Assembly: GCA_022842595.1 (NCBI GenBank)
Contig: JALHPF010000007.1
Location: forward strand, 112,580-176,579
Length of the DNA: 64,000 nucleotides
Direction: 5' to 3'
Source of the DNA: Rubrivivax sp.
Lineage (GTDB): Bacteria; Pseudomonadota; Gammaproteobacteria; Burkholderiales; Burkholderiaceae_C
Program-made: the position numbers and the translations under genes
Part shown: positions 53,175-63,200 of the stretch, piece after piece
Layout of the letters: the number at the start of each line of letters is the position of its first letter
Position numbering within the stretch: the stretch's first letter is position 1
The notes under the pieces: model-generated
The model's input: the letters and a program-made list of their open reading frames with translations, nothing else
Told to the model about the DNA's origin: nothing
Database searches by the model: none

Positions 53175-54495
53175 ATGCCAAAGTGTTCGGATACCAAGAT
53201 CGATTTTGGGCGGTTCGGGCGCCGCGTCATCGAGGCCGACTTCAGCGGCGGGGACCTGAGCAGCGACGGCGGTTTGTTGCTGTTGCGTCAGGTTGACGAG
53301 CACTTGGGTCTGAGCCGGGCGGCGGCCGCTGCGATGCCCGATCCGCGCGACCCCGAGCGCATCACGCACTCGTTGCGTGACCTGCTGGCCCAGCGCCTGT
53401 ATGGGCTGTGCTGCGGCTACGAGGACTTGAACGACCACAAGGCGCTGCGCGGGGACGTGCTGATGCAGACGGCCGTCGGGCGCGATGAGGCGTTGGCTTC
53501 TGCACCTACCTTCAGTCGCTTGGAGAACCGGGCCACACGGGCGCAGACCTGGGCGTTGCACGAGGTGCTGGCAGCGCAGTTCATCGCCAGCCACGACAAG
53601 CCCCCGGCAGGGTTGGTGTTGGACATCGACGCCTCTGACGTGCCGCTGCACGGCCAGCAAGAACTCTCGCAGTTCCACGCCTACTACGACCACCACTGCT
53701 ACCTGCCGCTGTACGTGTTGCAGCGGCCAGGCGATGCTGGCTTGCGTACTGCGGCCCAGCAAGATCGACGGCGCGCAGCACGCGGCGGCGGTGATCAAGC
53801 TGCTCATCACGCGGCTGCGCCAGGCTTGGCCAGACACGCGGTTCGTCGTGCGTGCGGACTCCGGGTTTTGTCGCCGCCGACTGCTGCAGTGGTGCGAGCG
53901 CTCGGCCGTGGGCTACGTCATCGGGCTGGCCCGCAACGCCAGGCTGCACGCGGCGGTGGAAGTGGCCGAGGCAGCTCTGGCTGACGCCTACAAGGCCAGC
54001 GGAGCCAAGCAGCGGCTGATCGGCGAGTTCAGCTGCGCGGCCAAGAGCTGGCCCCACGAACGGCGCGTGATCACGCGACTGGAGTAGGGCGACCAAGGCA
54101 CCAACCCGCGCTTCGTCGTCACCAACCTCCAGGGCGAACCCGACGCGCTGTACGACGGCCTGAACTGCCAGCGCGGCGAGGCGGAGAACCGCATCAAGGA
54201 AGCGCAGCTGGACCTGTTCGGCACGCGGGCGAGTTGCTCGCGCTTCATCGCCAACCAGTTCCGGCTGCTGCTGGCGGCATTGGCCTATACGCTGATGCAA
54301 CGGCTGCGCGCGCTGGCTCTGCAAGGCACCGAGCTCGAACGGGCCAGCGCCGCCACCATCCGTGTGCGGCTGCTGAAGATCGGCGCGGCGATCCTGCGCA
54401 ACACGCGTCGTGTGCGCGTGATGCTGGCCAGCCAACATCCGCTGCGCGTGCTGTTCGCCACGGCAGCCAGCAAGCTTGCCGCGCTGGGCCTGTAG
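53175..54495 (+). pseudogene. IS1380-family transposase, frameshifted and interrupted
   Basis: The N-terminal 183 or so codons (MPKCSDTKIDFGRFGRR... to CYLPLYVL) are in one frame. From about 53717-53724 the similarity continues in a second frame (CSGQAMLACVLRPSKIDGAQH) and runs to a TAG at 54085-54087, where relatives continue. After the TAG the same frame resumes (GDQGTNPRFVVTNLQGEPDALY) to 54495. The gene therefore carries one indel and one nonsense change and cannot make a full transposase. Confidence 0.85.
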
Positions 54496-54680
54496 CCACT
54501 CATCCAGTGCCTGGCCCGCGCGTTGACCCCAACCAGGCCCGCACCCCAAGCCGGGGAGGGGTGAGTCATGCCTGAAAAGCGCCGATCCCCGCAACAGCGA
54601 GCATCAATCGCTGCCCGCCCCGCCAAAACACCCTCCAAGATCAGCCGCAATGCCTCAAAGGCTCATCCAGTAGGTCACTG

Positions 54681-54698
54681 GTGAAACATGCGGGCTAG
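54681..54698 (-). repeat. Right terminal inverted repeat of the IS1380-like element
   Basis: On the minus strand it reads CTAGCCCGCATGTTTCAC. Its first four bases CTAG supply the TAG stop codon of the neighbouring DUF2252 gene. Confidence 0.8.
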
Positions 54699-56134
54699 AT
54701 GCCGACGCGCGCTTCGATCCGGCCCGCACGCACGGCGGCCACCAGGGCCGCGTGGTCGCGTTCGTTCTGATCGGCGTAGCGAACCGCGAAGGCGGCCATC
54801 GCGTCCTCGAAGACCGCGCCGCTGCCCATGTAGGCCGACAGCACGACCGCGTCGCCCGAACGCTTGTGGGCCCGCGCCAGCGCCCAGCCGCAAGACTGCG
54901 CATAGTCGATCAGGTTCGCGGGGTTCATCAGCTCGACCATCGGCTTGATCTTGGCATCACGCAGTTGGCGAACATAGTAGTGACGTTGCTGCTGGCGCGT
55001 GCCGGTGGTCCAGCCCAGGAAGGCGTCGGCGGCGGCTTGCATCAGCCGCTGCCCGAACACCACCCGCTCGCCATGGTGCTTGAACGGCGCCCGTCCGCAG
55101 TAGGGCTCCAGAACCGAGGGGCGTGCCTCCTTGAATTGCAGGAACAGCGGGTCGCCGTTGCCCGAGACGAACAAGGCCACGCCGCAATAGGTACCCACGC
55201 TGCCCACGCCGACCACCTTCATCGCCACGTCGGCAAAGCTGTAGCGCTGCATCAGGATGCGTCGCTCGGGCGCGAGTGACGCCATGTAGTCGGCCACCAT
55301 CCTCTCGGCATCAGCGTGCATGGCCGCCTGCTGCTGCATGTCCGCGTTGTGGAAGATCAGCGGCGGCTCGTCGCGGATGCGCGGCTGTTCACCTTGCTGG
55401 TAGGCGAGCTTGGTGAACTCCTTGATGTGGGCGCTTTCCGCCAGCGCCTTGCGGATGCGCTTCTGGTTCAGCCGCTTGAGTTCGTCATCGGTGCCGGCTG
55501 CTACCAACCGGGACAAGTCGATGGTCTCGTAGTAAGCATCGAGCACCGGCATCTCGGCATAGCGCGTCATGTTCTCGCGGTAGCTGCGAGCGGCCTGCCA
55601 GGCCGCTTGCCGGCTGTCGGATGCCTTGAAGCCGTTGGCGCGGCCGGCAATGACGAAGCTCGCGGCCAGGCGCCGCAGGTCCCACTCCCAAGGCGCCACC
55701 GACGCCTCATCGAAGTCATTGATGTCGAACACCAGTTGGCGCTCGGGCGTGGCGAAGCCGCCGAAATTGACCAGGTGGCAATCACCACAAGCCACCACCT
55801 TCATGCCTGTGTTGGCCGTGAATGACAGGTCGTGCGCCATCACTGCGGCTGCGCCCCGGTAGAAGGCGAACGGGCTGGACATCATGCGGCCGTAGCGAAT
55901 CGGCACCAACTCGGGCAGTCGCCCGGCCGAGTTGGCGATCAGCAGCCCCACCGGATCCGCCCGTTGCTCAGCGGGCTTCCAGGCCGCGACGTCGCTGCGC
56001 GGGCAGGCCTGTCGCAAGGCCTTACCGGCGGCGCGGCGCTCGGCATGAGGTCGTCCGTGCGACTGCGTCGGCAACTGTGCGGTGACGAATTCTTCAGTCG
56101 TGCGCGACCTGGGTCTCTTTTTCGGAAGACTCAC
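54695..56134 (-). CDS. DUF2252 family protein, 3' end altered by IS insertion
   Basis: A 479-residue protein with kinase-like-fold features. Blocks are RYGRMMSSPFAFYRGAAAVMAHDL, GDCHLVNFGGFATPERQLVFDINDFDEA (resembling a phosphotransferase catalytic loop and metal site) and SVGTYCGVALF. Activity is not established for the family. A GTG start at 56134 with a GGGGGGAA ribosome binding site is preferred over an ATG at 56254. The TAG stop lies within the terminal repeat of the adjacent IS element, so the native C-terminus has probably been lost or replaced. The core domain appears whole. Confidence 0.8.
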   Translation of the reverse strand: MSLPKKRPRSRTTEEFVTAQLPTQSHGRPHAERRAAGKALRQACPRSDVAAWKPAEQRADPVGLLIANSAGRLPELVPIRYGRMMSSPFAFYRGAAAVMAHDLSFTANTGMKVVACGDCHLVNFGGFATPERQLVFDINDFDEASVAPWEWDLRRLAASFVIAGRANGFKASDSRQAAWQAARSYRENMTRYAEMPVLDAYYETIDLSRLVAAGTDDELKRLNQKRIRKALAESAHIKEFTKLAYQQGEQPRIRDEPPLIFHNADMQQQAAMHADAERMVADYMASLAPERRILMQRYSFADVAMKVVGVGSVGTYCGVALFVSGNGDPLFLQFKEARPSVLEPYCGRAPFKHHGERVVFGQRLMQAAADAFLGWTTGTRQQQRHYYVRQLRDAKIKPMVELMNPANLIDYAQSCGWALARAHKRSGDAVVLSAYMGSGAVFEDAMAAFAVRYADQNERDHAALVAAVRAGRIEARVGI

Positions 56135-56568
56135 GGTTCCCCCCGGGAGTGCCGCTGGCAGGGTGCGGCGTTGTGATGTCCGCCAACGGCCCAATCCGCC
56201 GCCATGGCAGCGCGGGATGATAGGCGTTGCTGCCGTCGACCACGACCCAGGCACTGAACACGAGAAGACTCCTTGTGCGGGGCATCATGTCAATGCCAGT
56301 GCCGTTTGCGGTTGGACTTGTCTGCTCGCATTTCCGTGTGGTTGTTAAGGAGATGCCACAAAGCGGACCGTCGCTTACGGCAGCTTCTGGCTGTCACGAG
56401 CCATCCACGAAGGCCGGCCCGACGCCGTGGCGCTCTGCGTGCCACCTGTGAGTGACAGCGTGCGACAGTCGAATTCGCGTTGCCCGGCGCCACTGCTGGC
56501 AGCCCAGGCGTCGCCACAGGCTCGGGACATGCGCCCGCCTGCGAGCGGCTGCCGTGGATGCCGCGCTC
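56135..56568. other. Intergenic region upstream of the DUF2252 gene
   Basis: About 430 bp with no supported gene. It separates two leftward genes, so it should hold the terminator of the kinase gene and the promoter of the DUF2252 gene. Small frames here have no recognisable similarity. Confidence 0.35.
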
Positions 56569-58341
56569 TCAGTGCACGATGTCGACGCTGAACGTCGCCG
56601 CGCCGTAGGCCTCGCAATCGCTCGCGGGACAGCCCTTCAGGCCGCCGAGCAGCAGGGGCGTGCTGCGTCGCCAAGCTGCGGCGACCTCGGCCCCGGCCTG
56701 CCCGGTGGGCAGCTTCAGGAAGATGTATTCGCGTTCCTTGCTCAACTCGCTGTAGTCGCGCGGCTGTGCGCTGACGACGACCAGAAACTCTTCCTGACCT
56801 GCCGGGGCCGTGACATTGAGCGGCCAGCTGGCCTGCGGCAACACCAGTGACTGGCCGGCCAGAATCCGGTTGTCGCTGGACTGGGCGTTCGGGAACAGCA
56901 GCAACAGCGAGCCGTCAGGGCCGAGCACCATGACCTGAACGAAACCATCCTTGGACGACGTCACCGTGAAACCGAGCTGGTCGCGATCGATCCGCAGCGT
57001 CTTCTTCTTCGCTTCGGCCGTCACGGCGAAGTCACCCCACTGCCCGGCCAGAACGCGGTTGATCTCGTCGCGGATCTCGAACGACCGTGCCGGCGCGGAC
57101 AGCGTGACCGATGCCGGAGCGGCCGGCGGTTGGGTCGGTGCCGAGGGCGTCGCCACCGGCCCTGGCTGCGGCAGCGAGGCCGTGTCGGCGCCGGCCAGTT
57201 CGGTGGCGGACCGATCGCCGGACCACCAGTAGCCTGCACCCACCGCGACGACCATCGCCCCCAACGCAGCCCCGATCAGCAGCTTCTTGCTGCCGGCGGG
57301 CTTCACGGCGCCAGCCGGACCGCGCGGGCGCTTCGCCGGCATGATTTCGGTCCGCTCCGTCGCGCTCGCCGGTGGCAGGCCCAGGTCGGCGCGCAGTTCA
57401 GCGGCACTGGCCGTGCGCTCGTTCGGGCGCACCTGCAGGGCACGGTCGATGGCGTGCAGGAAGCCTTCGCTGTAGCGTCCGGCGGCGCTTTGCGACAGCG
57501 GCACGAAGCTGTCGTTCAGCATGCGTCCGACGGAGGCCGGAGGCGTTCTGCCCATGATCGCAAAGTGCACCGACGCAGCCAGCGCGTAGATGTCCGTCCA
57601 GGCGCCCTGCTTCATTTCCGGGACCTCGGCGTACTGCTCGACCGGGGCGTAACCGGGCTTGAGGATGACCGTCAGCGACTGCGTCATGTCACCGATGACC
57701 CGCCGCGCTGCGCCGAAATCCAGCAGCAACGGGCGCTCGGTGCCTGCCAGCAGGATGATGTTGTCCGGCGCGATGTCGCGGTGGAAGCAGCTCTCGGCAT
57801 GGATCACCGAGAGCGCTTCCGTCAATGGCGCCAGCAGCTTCATCAGCCACGCCTCGTCGGGTGGGCTGCCCATCTGCTTGAGCTTGTCGCGCAACGTGAT
57901 GCCCTCGTACAAGGGCATCACCATGTACGCGGTTCCGTGCGCTTCCCAGAATCGGTAGACCTTGACCAAGGACGGATGGTCGAACTGCGCCAGCAGACGG
58001 GCTTCGTTGATGAAGCTCCTCAGACCGATGGCAAATGTCTCGCGGTGGCGCTCAGAGCGCACACGCACTTCGGAACTGCCGGCGCGCGCCGCCAGCGTCG
58101 CAGGCATGTATTCCTTCAGCGCGACGCGGCGCTGTAACGAGTGGTCCCAGGCGATGTAGACGATGCCGAAGCCGCCTTCACCCAGCGTGCTGGTGATCTC
58201 GAACTCCCCGACACAGGTTCCCGCGGGCAAGGCATTGCCGCTGTCGCCTGCACTCGAAGCGGCGCCTGGTTCAGTGCCCGCCGCGGCGGCGCCTGCCCCG
58301 CGGATGACAGTGCGATCGTCCTCTTCGTTGGGGCTGTTCAT
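56569..58341 (-). CDS. Ser/Thr protein kinase with C-terminal DUF4384-like domain
   Basis: A 590-residue kinase. The kinase domain (about 45-305) has TLGEGGFGIVYIAWD, VALKEYMPATLA, CFHRDIAPDNI and LLLDFGAARR; the catalytic residues are present. After a Pro/Arg-rich linker comes one membrane helix (KKLLIGAALGAMVVAVGAGYWW, about 345-365). The extracytoplasmic C-terminal part (FVQVMVLGPDGSLLLLFPNAQSSDNRI) resembles DUF4384. Start at 58341 (MNSPNEEDD); an upstream ATG at 58518 is unlikely. It is divergent from a TpsB/TpsA pair. Confidence 0.86.
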   Translation of the reverse strand: MNSPNEEDDRTVIRGAGAAAAGTEPGAASSAGDSGNALPAGTCVGEFEITSTLGEGGFGIVYIAWDHSLQRRVALKEYMPATLAARAGSSEVRVRSERHRETFAIGLRSFINEARLLAQFDHPSLVKVYRFWEAHGTAYMVMPLYEGITLRDKLKQMGSPPDEAWLMKLLAPLTEALSVIHAESCFHRDIAPDNIILLAGTERPLLLDFGAARRVIGDMTQSLTVILKPGYAPVEQYAEVPEMKQGAWTDIYALAASVHFAIMGRTPPASVGRMLNDSFVPLSQSAAGRYSEGFLHAIDRALQVRPNERTASAAELRADLGLPPASATERTEIMPAKRPRGPAGAVKPAGSKKLLIGAALGAMVVAVGAGYWWSGDRSATELAGADTASLPQPGPVATPSAPTQPPAAPASVTLSAPARSFEIRDEINRVLAGQWGDFAVTAEAKKKTLRIDRDQLGFTVTSSKDGFVQVMVLGPDGSLLLLFPNAQSSDNRILAGQSLVLPQASWPLNVTAPAGQEEFLVVVSAQPRDYSELSKEREYIFLKLPTGQAGAEVAAAWRRSTPLLLGGLKGCPASDCEAYGAATFSVDIVH

Positions 58342-58613
58342 GGGTCGGCGTTCTGATCCGCGCTCTGACGGGGTACTGATGAGAGTTCCGGCGCTCCGAG
58401 CCGAGGCCGGTCGCAACGGATTGTTGCTGCAAATCGCGCAGCAGCCCGAACGGCCGCAGCTGTTTCGCACAACGAACCTGCGGTTGCTGCTGTTGCCGCT
58501 GTTGCGCTGTTCCCCCACAATGGTTTTTCACAAGCGCTTACAGGCATTGCCCGACAGCCCAGCCGGGCGCGGGAATACCCTGACGCAAACTGAAGCTTGC
58601 ACAAAGGCTCAAC

Positions 58614-60239
58614 TTGAACCATCGCAGGACCTGGGTCGAACTCTTCGCGGCTTTCCATCTGTGCATGGCACCCGCGCTGGCCGCCGAAACCGGCGCCGCA
58701 ACTCAGCAGCAGGTCCAGATCAACGAGATCCGGGTCGCCGGCAACAGCTTGTTGCCGCAGAGCCGCATCGACCTCGCGACCGCGCCGTACAAGGGGAAAC
58801 GCACGGCTGCTGAAATGCAGGCCGCTGCCGCTGCGGTGCAGGCGCTCTACAGCCAGGCGGGCTACGGCGGCGTGCTCGCGTTCCTGCCCGAACAGCGGCT
58901 CGACCAGGGCGTGCTGCTGATCACGGTCGTCGAGAGCCGCCTGGCCCAGGTCGTGGTCCAGGGCAACCGCCAGTTCAGCGCCGCCAACGTGCGCCGCAGC
59001 CTGCCTTCGCTGGCCGAGGGGCAGACGCCACGTGTGCGGGCGCTCGACACTCAGATCCAGCTGGCCAACGAAAACCCGTCCCGGCTGATCGCCGTCACGC
59101 TCGAGGAGGGGCAGCAGGCCGCTGAGGTCGACGCCCGCGTCATCGTCAGCGAGGAACCGGTGCAGCGATTCAAGTTGTCGCTGGATGACACCGGCAACGC
59201 CCAGACCGGACGCACACGGCTGAACGCGGCCTATCAGCATGCCGCCCTGTCCGATCGCGACGACCAGTTCGTGGCGCAGGTCCAGGTGTCGCCGGAGCGC
59301 TTCAACGCTGTCCGGGTCTTCAGCGCCGGTTACCGGCTGCCGCTCTACCAGGCCAGCTCGATGCTGCAGGCCTATGCCAGCTATTCGAATGTCGAAGCCA
59401 CTGGCACGGCCACCAGCGCCGGTGATCTGCGCTTTGCCGGCAAGGGCCGGCTGTTCGGCGTGCAGCTGACGCGCTTCGTCGGGCGCCGGGGCGATTTCGA
59501 ACAGCGCCTCTCGCTGGCGGTCGACCAGCGCGACTACCTCAACGACTGCGCCATCCAGGGCTTGCCCGAAGGCGCCTGCGGCAGCGCCGGGGCCAGCGTC
59601 ACGGTCCAACCCTTGACGCTGGGCTACGAGGTCCTGCGTCGCGGCGCCCGGCCGGCTGGTCTGTCGGTGTCGCTGTCGACCAACCTCGCGCTCGGCGGAA
59701 AGAACGGCAGCGCGGCGGCCTTCGAAGCCATCCGCGCGGGTTCGACCCGCCGCTACTCGGTGCTCTACGCGTCCGGCTACGGCAGCCTGCCGTTCGGCAG
59801 CGGGTGGCAGCTCGGCTACAGGGCTTTCCTGCAGGCCACGCCCGACGCACTGGTGCCCGGTGAGCGCTTCGGCTTGACCACCGTCGGCATCGTTCGCGGC
59901 TACGAAGAGCGTGAGGTGACCGGGGACAGCGCGGTGGCCGGCTCCGTCGAATTGCTGTCGCCCGCGCTGTTCGCCTCGGTGGGTGGCTCCGGGCGTCTGG
60001 CGTTCGGCGATCTGCGCCTGTTGGCCTTCGTCGACGCCGGTGCGGTCTTCAATCAGGAGGGTTTGCCCTGCGACGGCGCCGAGACCCGCTGCCAGCTGTC
60101 GGCGGTGGGGATCGGCGTGCGCTTCGCCGTCGGGCCTTCCCAATGGCGAATCCTTGTCGCACGCGCGAACAACGCGGCGCGGGAGACCGAACGCGGCGAT
60201 GTGCGGCTGCACTTCCTCGCCAGCATCGTCTTGCCATGA
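58614..60239 (+). CDS. TpsB two-partner-secretion outer-membrane transporter (ShlB/FhaC family)
   Basis: A 541-residue protein. The TTG start (MNHRRTWVELFAAFHLCMAPALA) has an AAAGG ribosome binding site and a signal peptide. POTRA repeats follow (INEIRVAGNSLLPQSRIDLA; GVLLITVVESRLAQVVVQGNRQFS), then the beta-barrel. The barrel ends in alternating hydrophobics (VRLHFLASIVLP), typical of outer-membrane proteins. It exports the TpsA protein encoded 23 bp downstream. The barrel motif GIVRGYEEREVTGDSAVAG corresponds to the family VRGY loop that gates the pore. Confidence 0.88.
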   Translation: MNHRRTWVELFAAFHLCMAPALAAETGAATQQQVQINEIRVAGNSLLPQSRIDLATAPYKGKRTAAEMQAAAAAVQALYSQAGYGGVLAFLPEQRLDQGVLLITVVESRLAQVVVQGNRQFSAANVRRSLPSLAEGQTPRVRALDTQIQLANENPSRLIAVTLEEGQQAAEVDARVIVSEEPVQRFKLSLDDTGNAQTGRTRLNAAYQHAALSDRDDQFVAQVQVSPERFNAVRVFSAGYRLPLYQASSMLQAYASYSNVEATGTATSAGDLRFAGKGRLFGVQLTRFVGRRGDFEQRLSLAVDQRDYLNDCAIQGLPEGACGSAGASVTVQPLTLGYEVLRRGARPAGLSVSLSTNLALGGKNGSAAAFEAIRAGSTRRYSVLYASGYGSLPFGSGWQLGYRAFLQATPDALVPGERFGLTTVGIVRGYEEREVTGDSAVAGSVELLSPALFASVGGSGRLAFGDLRLLAFVDAGAVFNQEGLPCDGAETRCQLSAVGIGVRFAVGPSQWRILVARANNAARETERGDVRLHFLASIVLP

Positions 60240-60262
60240 CTGCCAGATTCCCGGAGACCGCC

Positions 60263-63200
60263 ATGCGCAACCCGCCCGTCTCGTCGGCCCCTTCACCCCA
60301 CGCCGCTTCGGCCGGGGGCTTCGTGATGCGGCGTCTTGCGCAGGCGCTGGCGGCCGCGTCGCTGCTGACGACGGGCCTGGCGCCGCTGTCGGCAGCCGAA
60401 CCCACCCTGCCCGCCGGGCTGTCGGTGGTTTCGGGGCAGGCCCAGATCAGCACCATCGGCGCGCGGATGACGGTCACGAACTCGGCGCAGGCGATCCTGA
60501 ACTGGAACAGCTTTTCCGTCGGCAGCGGTGCCGGGGTCTACTTCCAGCAGCCGAACGCCGCCAGCCAGGTGCTCAATCGGGTCACCGGCAGCGACCCTTC
60601 GACGATCCTCGGCAGTCTCGCCAGCAACGGCAAGGTCTGGCTCCTGAACCCCCACGGCGTGCTGTTCGGCACCGGCGCGCGGATCGATGTCGGCAGTCTG
60701 GTCGCGTCCACGCTCGCCCTCAGCGACAACGACTGGGCTGCCGGTCGTTTCCGGCTGACGGCAGCGCTGCAGAACGATCACCGTGGCCTGCCCGCAGTCG
60801 TCAACCAGGGCGAGATCCGCAGTGCGCTGGGCGGCAGCCTCGCGCTGATCGGTGGCAGCGTCGGCAACGAGGGGCTGATGCTGGCTCCTGGCGGCCAGGT
60901 GGTGCTGGCGGCTGGCCGCAGTGTCGAACTGGTCGACGGCGCAGCTGCCAACCTGAGTGTGCGTGTCAGCGCGCCGGCCGGCGAAGCGCGCAACCTCGGC
61001 ACGCTCGAGGCCACCGGCGGCCGCATCGACATCATGGCGGCGGCCGTCAACCAGAGCGGCATCGTCCGCGCAGACACCTTGGGCAGCGGGCCTGGCGGTG
61101 CCGTCTGGATCCGTGCCAGCCGGGACATCCTGCTGGCCGCCGGCAGCCGCACGACGGCCGACGGCGGCAGCGGCGGCAGCGTCCGGCTGCAGGCCGATGC
61201 CGGACGCAGCAGCGTGCAGGGGACGGTCAGCGCCCGTGGCAGCCAGGGCGGCGGCGGCGAAGCGACCCTGCTCGGCCGCGAAGTGGGGCTGCTCGACGGT
61301 GCAGACGTCGACGTGTCGGGCGCCGCGGGCGGCGGGCGCGTCATCGTCGGTGGTGGCGAACAGGGGCGGGACGCCCGGTACCCGAATGCGCAGTCGACCT
61401 ACATCGGGCCTTCGGCCACGATCAAGGCCGATGCCAGCCGCAGCGGCGACGGCGGCAGCATCGTCGTCTGGAGCGATCTGGCCACGCGGGCCTACGGCGG
61501 CCTCAGCGCGCGGGGCGGCCCCCAGGGCGGCGACGGCGGCAGCATCGAGACCTCGGGCGGCTGGCTGGATGCGCAGCCGAGCCGGGTCGACACGCGGGCA
61601 TCGCTGGGCCGCAACGGGACCTGGCTGCTCGATCCGTACGACATCCTGATCAGCGACGAGGTCGCGAACACCCTGGGACAGGGCCCGACGTTCACCGCAG
61701 GCGGCGCCGGTTCCACGATCCGCTCGGCGACGATCACCAACGCCCTGGCCAACGGCAACAACGTCGTGGTCTCGACCGGCGGAGCCAACGGCGGCAGCGA
61801 ACGCGGCGACATCAGCCTGGTGCGCGCCAACATCAACGTGCCTGTCGTCGCCTTCGGCCTGCCCGGCAACCTGACCCTGCTCGCCGACGGTTCGATCCGC
61901 ATGCTCGATTCGAGCATCTCGTCGCAGTTCGGCGCAGTCGGCGTCAGCCTGCAGGCGGCCCAGACCGGCGCCGGCGGCGTGTCGCTGGTGAACAGCAGCA
62001 TCACTTCGGGCACCGGTTCGCGGTTCGGCGCCATCCGGATCGGGGGCGGTGCCGCCGGGACCACACCCGCCGGGTCGGCCTTCACCGGTGCCGGCGGCGC
62101 CGTCACGGCAGGTGTGAGGATCGAGAATTCGAGGCTGTCCGCCGGCAATGCGGCGCTGACGATCTCGGGGGTCAGCACGCTGTCGAATGGCACCGGCGTC
62201 GAGGTCGACGCAGCCTCGCGCCTGCAGGCCGCTTCACTCATCATCACCGGCGACGGCGCGGCCGATCGGGGAGTGTCGATCTCCGGGCAGCTGGCAACCA
62301 CCGGAGCGCTGAGCCTGCGCGGCCGCGGCGGCGAGCTCGGCATCGGGCTGACCAATGCCCGCGTGACGGCAGGCGGGCCGGTCGACATCACCGCCGCCTC
62401 GATCCTGCTGTCCGGCCAGACGCAGGTCAGCAGCGCGGCAGCCGGCGACGCGATCGTGCTGTCGGGCGGCGGCGGCAGCGGCATGTCCCGTTTCGACAAT
62501 TCGGCTGGCCGCACGGCCCTGGTGGCGCCTGCGGGGCGCTGGATCGCCTACTCGCAGGACGTCAGCGGCCATTTCCTGGCTGCGGACACCCCCGCCGGCG
62601 GTGACGACGGCAGCGTGAGCTTCGACCCGGGCGAGCTCAGCCATGACTTCGTGCGCCATGGCGCGCGCTTCGGCGACTGGTCGGGCGACGTCGGCAACGG
62701 CTTCGTCTCGGCCGCGCGCCAGGTCGTCACCCTCGGCGGCATCGGGGTCGACCGCGTCTACAACGCCACCGTGGCCGCGTCGCTGGCGGGTGCCGCCACG
62801 CTGACGCCCAGCATCGCCAGCGACACCTCGACGCTGGTCGGCGGCGCCAGCACGGTCTTCGCCGACAAGAACGTCGGCAGCCGCAAGCCGATCACCGTCA
62901 CCACGGCCGCCGCCAGTCAGAGCCCGCTCGCCGTCGTCGACCGCTTCGGCAAGCCGGTCTTCGGCTACGACCTGGTCAGCAACGTGGTCGCGAGCATCAC
63001 ACCGGCGCCGTTGGCGGTGACGGGCTTGACAGCCACCAGCAAGGTCTACGACGCCACCGCCAGCGCGCCACTGGCCGGCAACCCGACCATCGGGCCGTTC
63101 GCAGGCGACCTGGTGGGACTCGCCGGCACGGCGACCGGGCGCTTCGCCAACCCGAACGCCGGAACCGGCAAGCCGGTGAGCGTGTCCGGTCTCGCGCTGA

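Larger units (their letters stand above)
53079..54698 (+). mobile_element. IS1380-family insertion sequence, inactive
   Basis: A roughly 1.62-kb element bounded by 18-bp inverted repeats with one mismatch, the usual size for IS1380. The transposase is broken by a frameshift and an internal stop. Flanking bases (AGCT on the left, ATGC on the right) do not match, so no target duplication is visible, suggesting later rearrangement or deletion. The right end sits in the 3' end of a DUF2252 gene. Confidence 0.82.

Noticed and set aside
53079..54698. IS element as a carrier of the STAND/VapBC island
   Set aside because: Only one IS copy is present and it lies 8 kb away with unrelated genes between, so a composite transposon is not supported.
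59983..62604. Long rightward open frame of 873 codons overlapping tpsB and tpsA
   Set aside because: Its translation is Arg/Pro/Gly-rich without family similarity, while the tpsA frame over the same bases gives a coherent TPS exoprotein. It is a GC-driven shadow frame.
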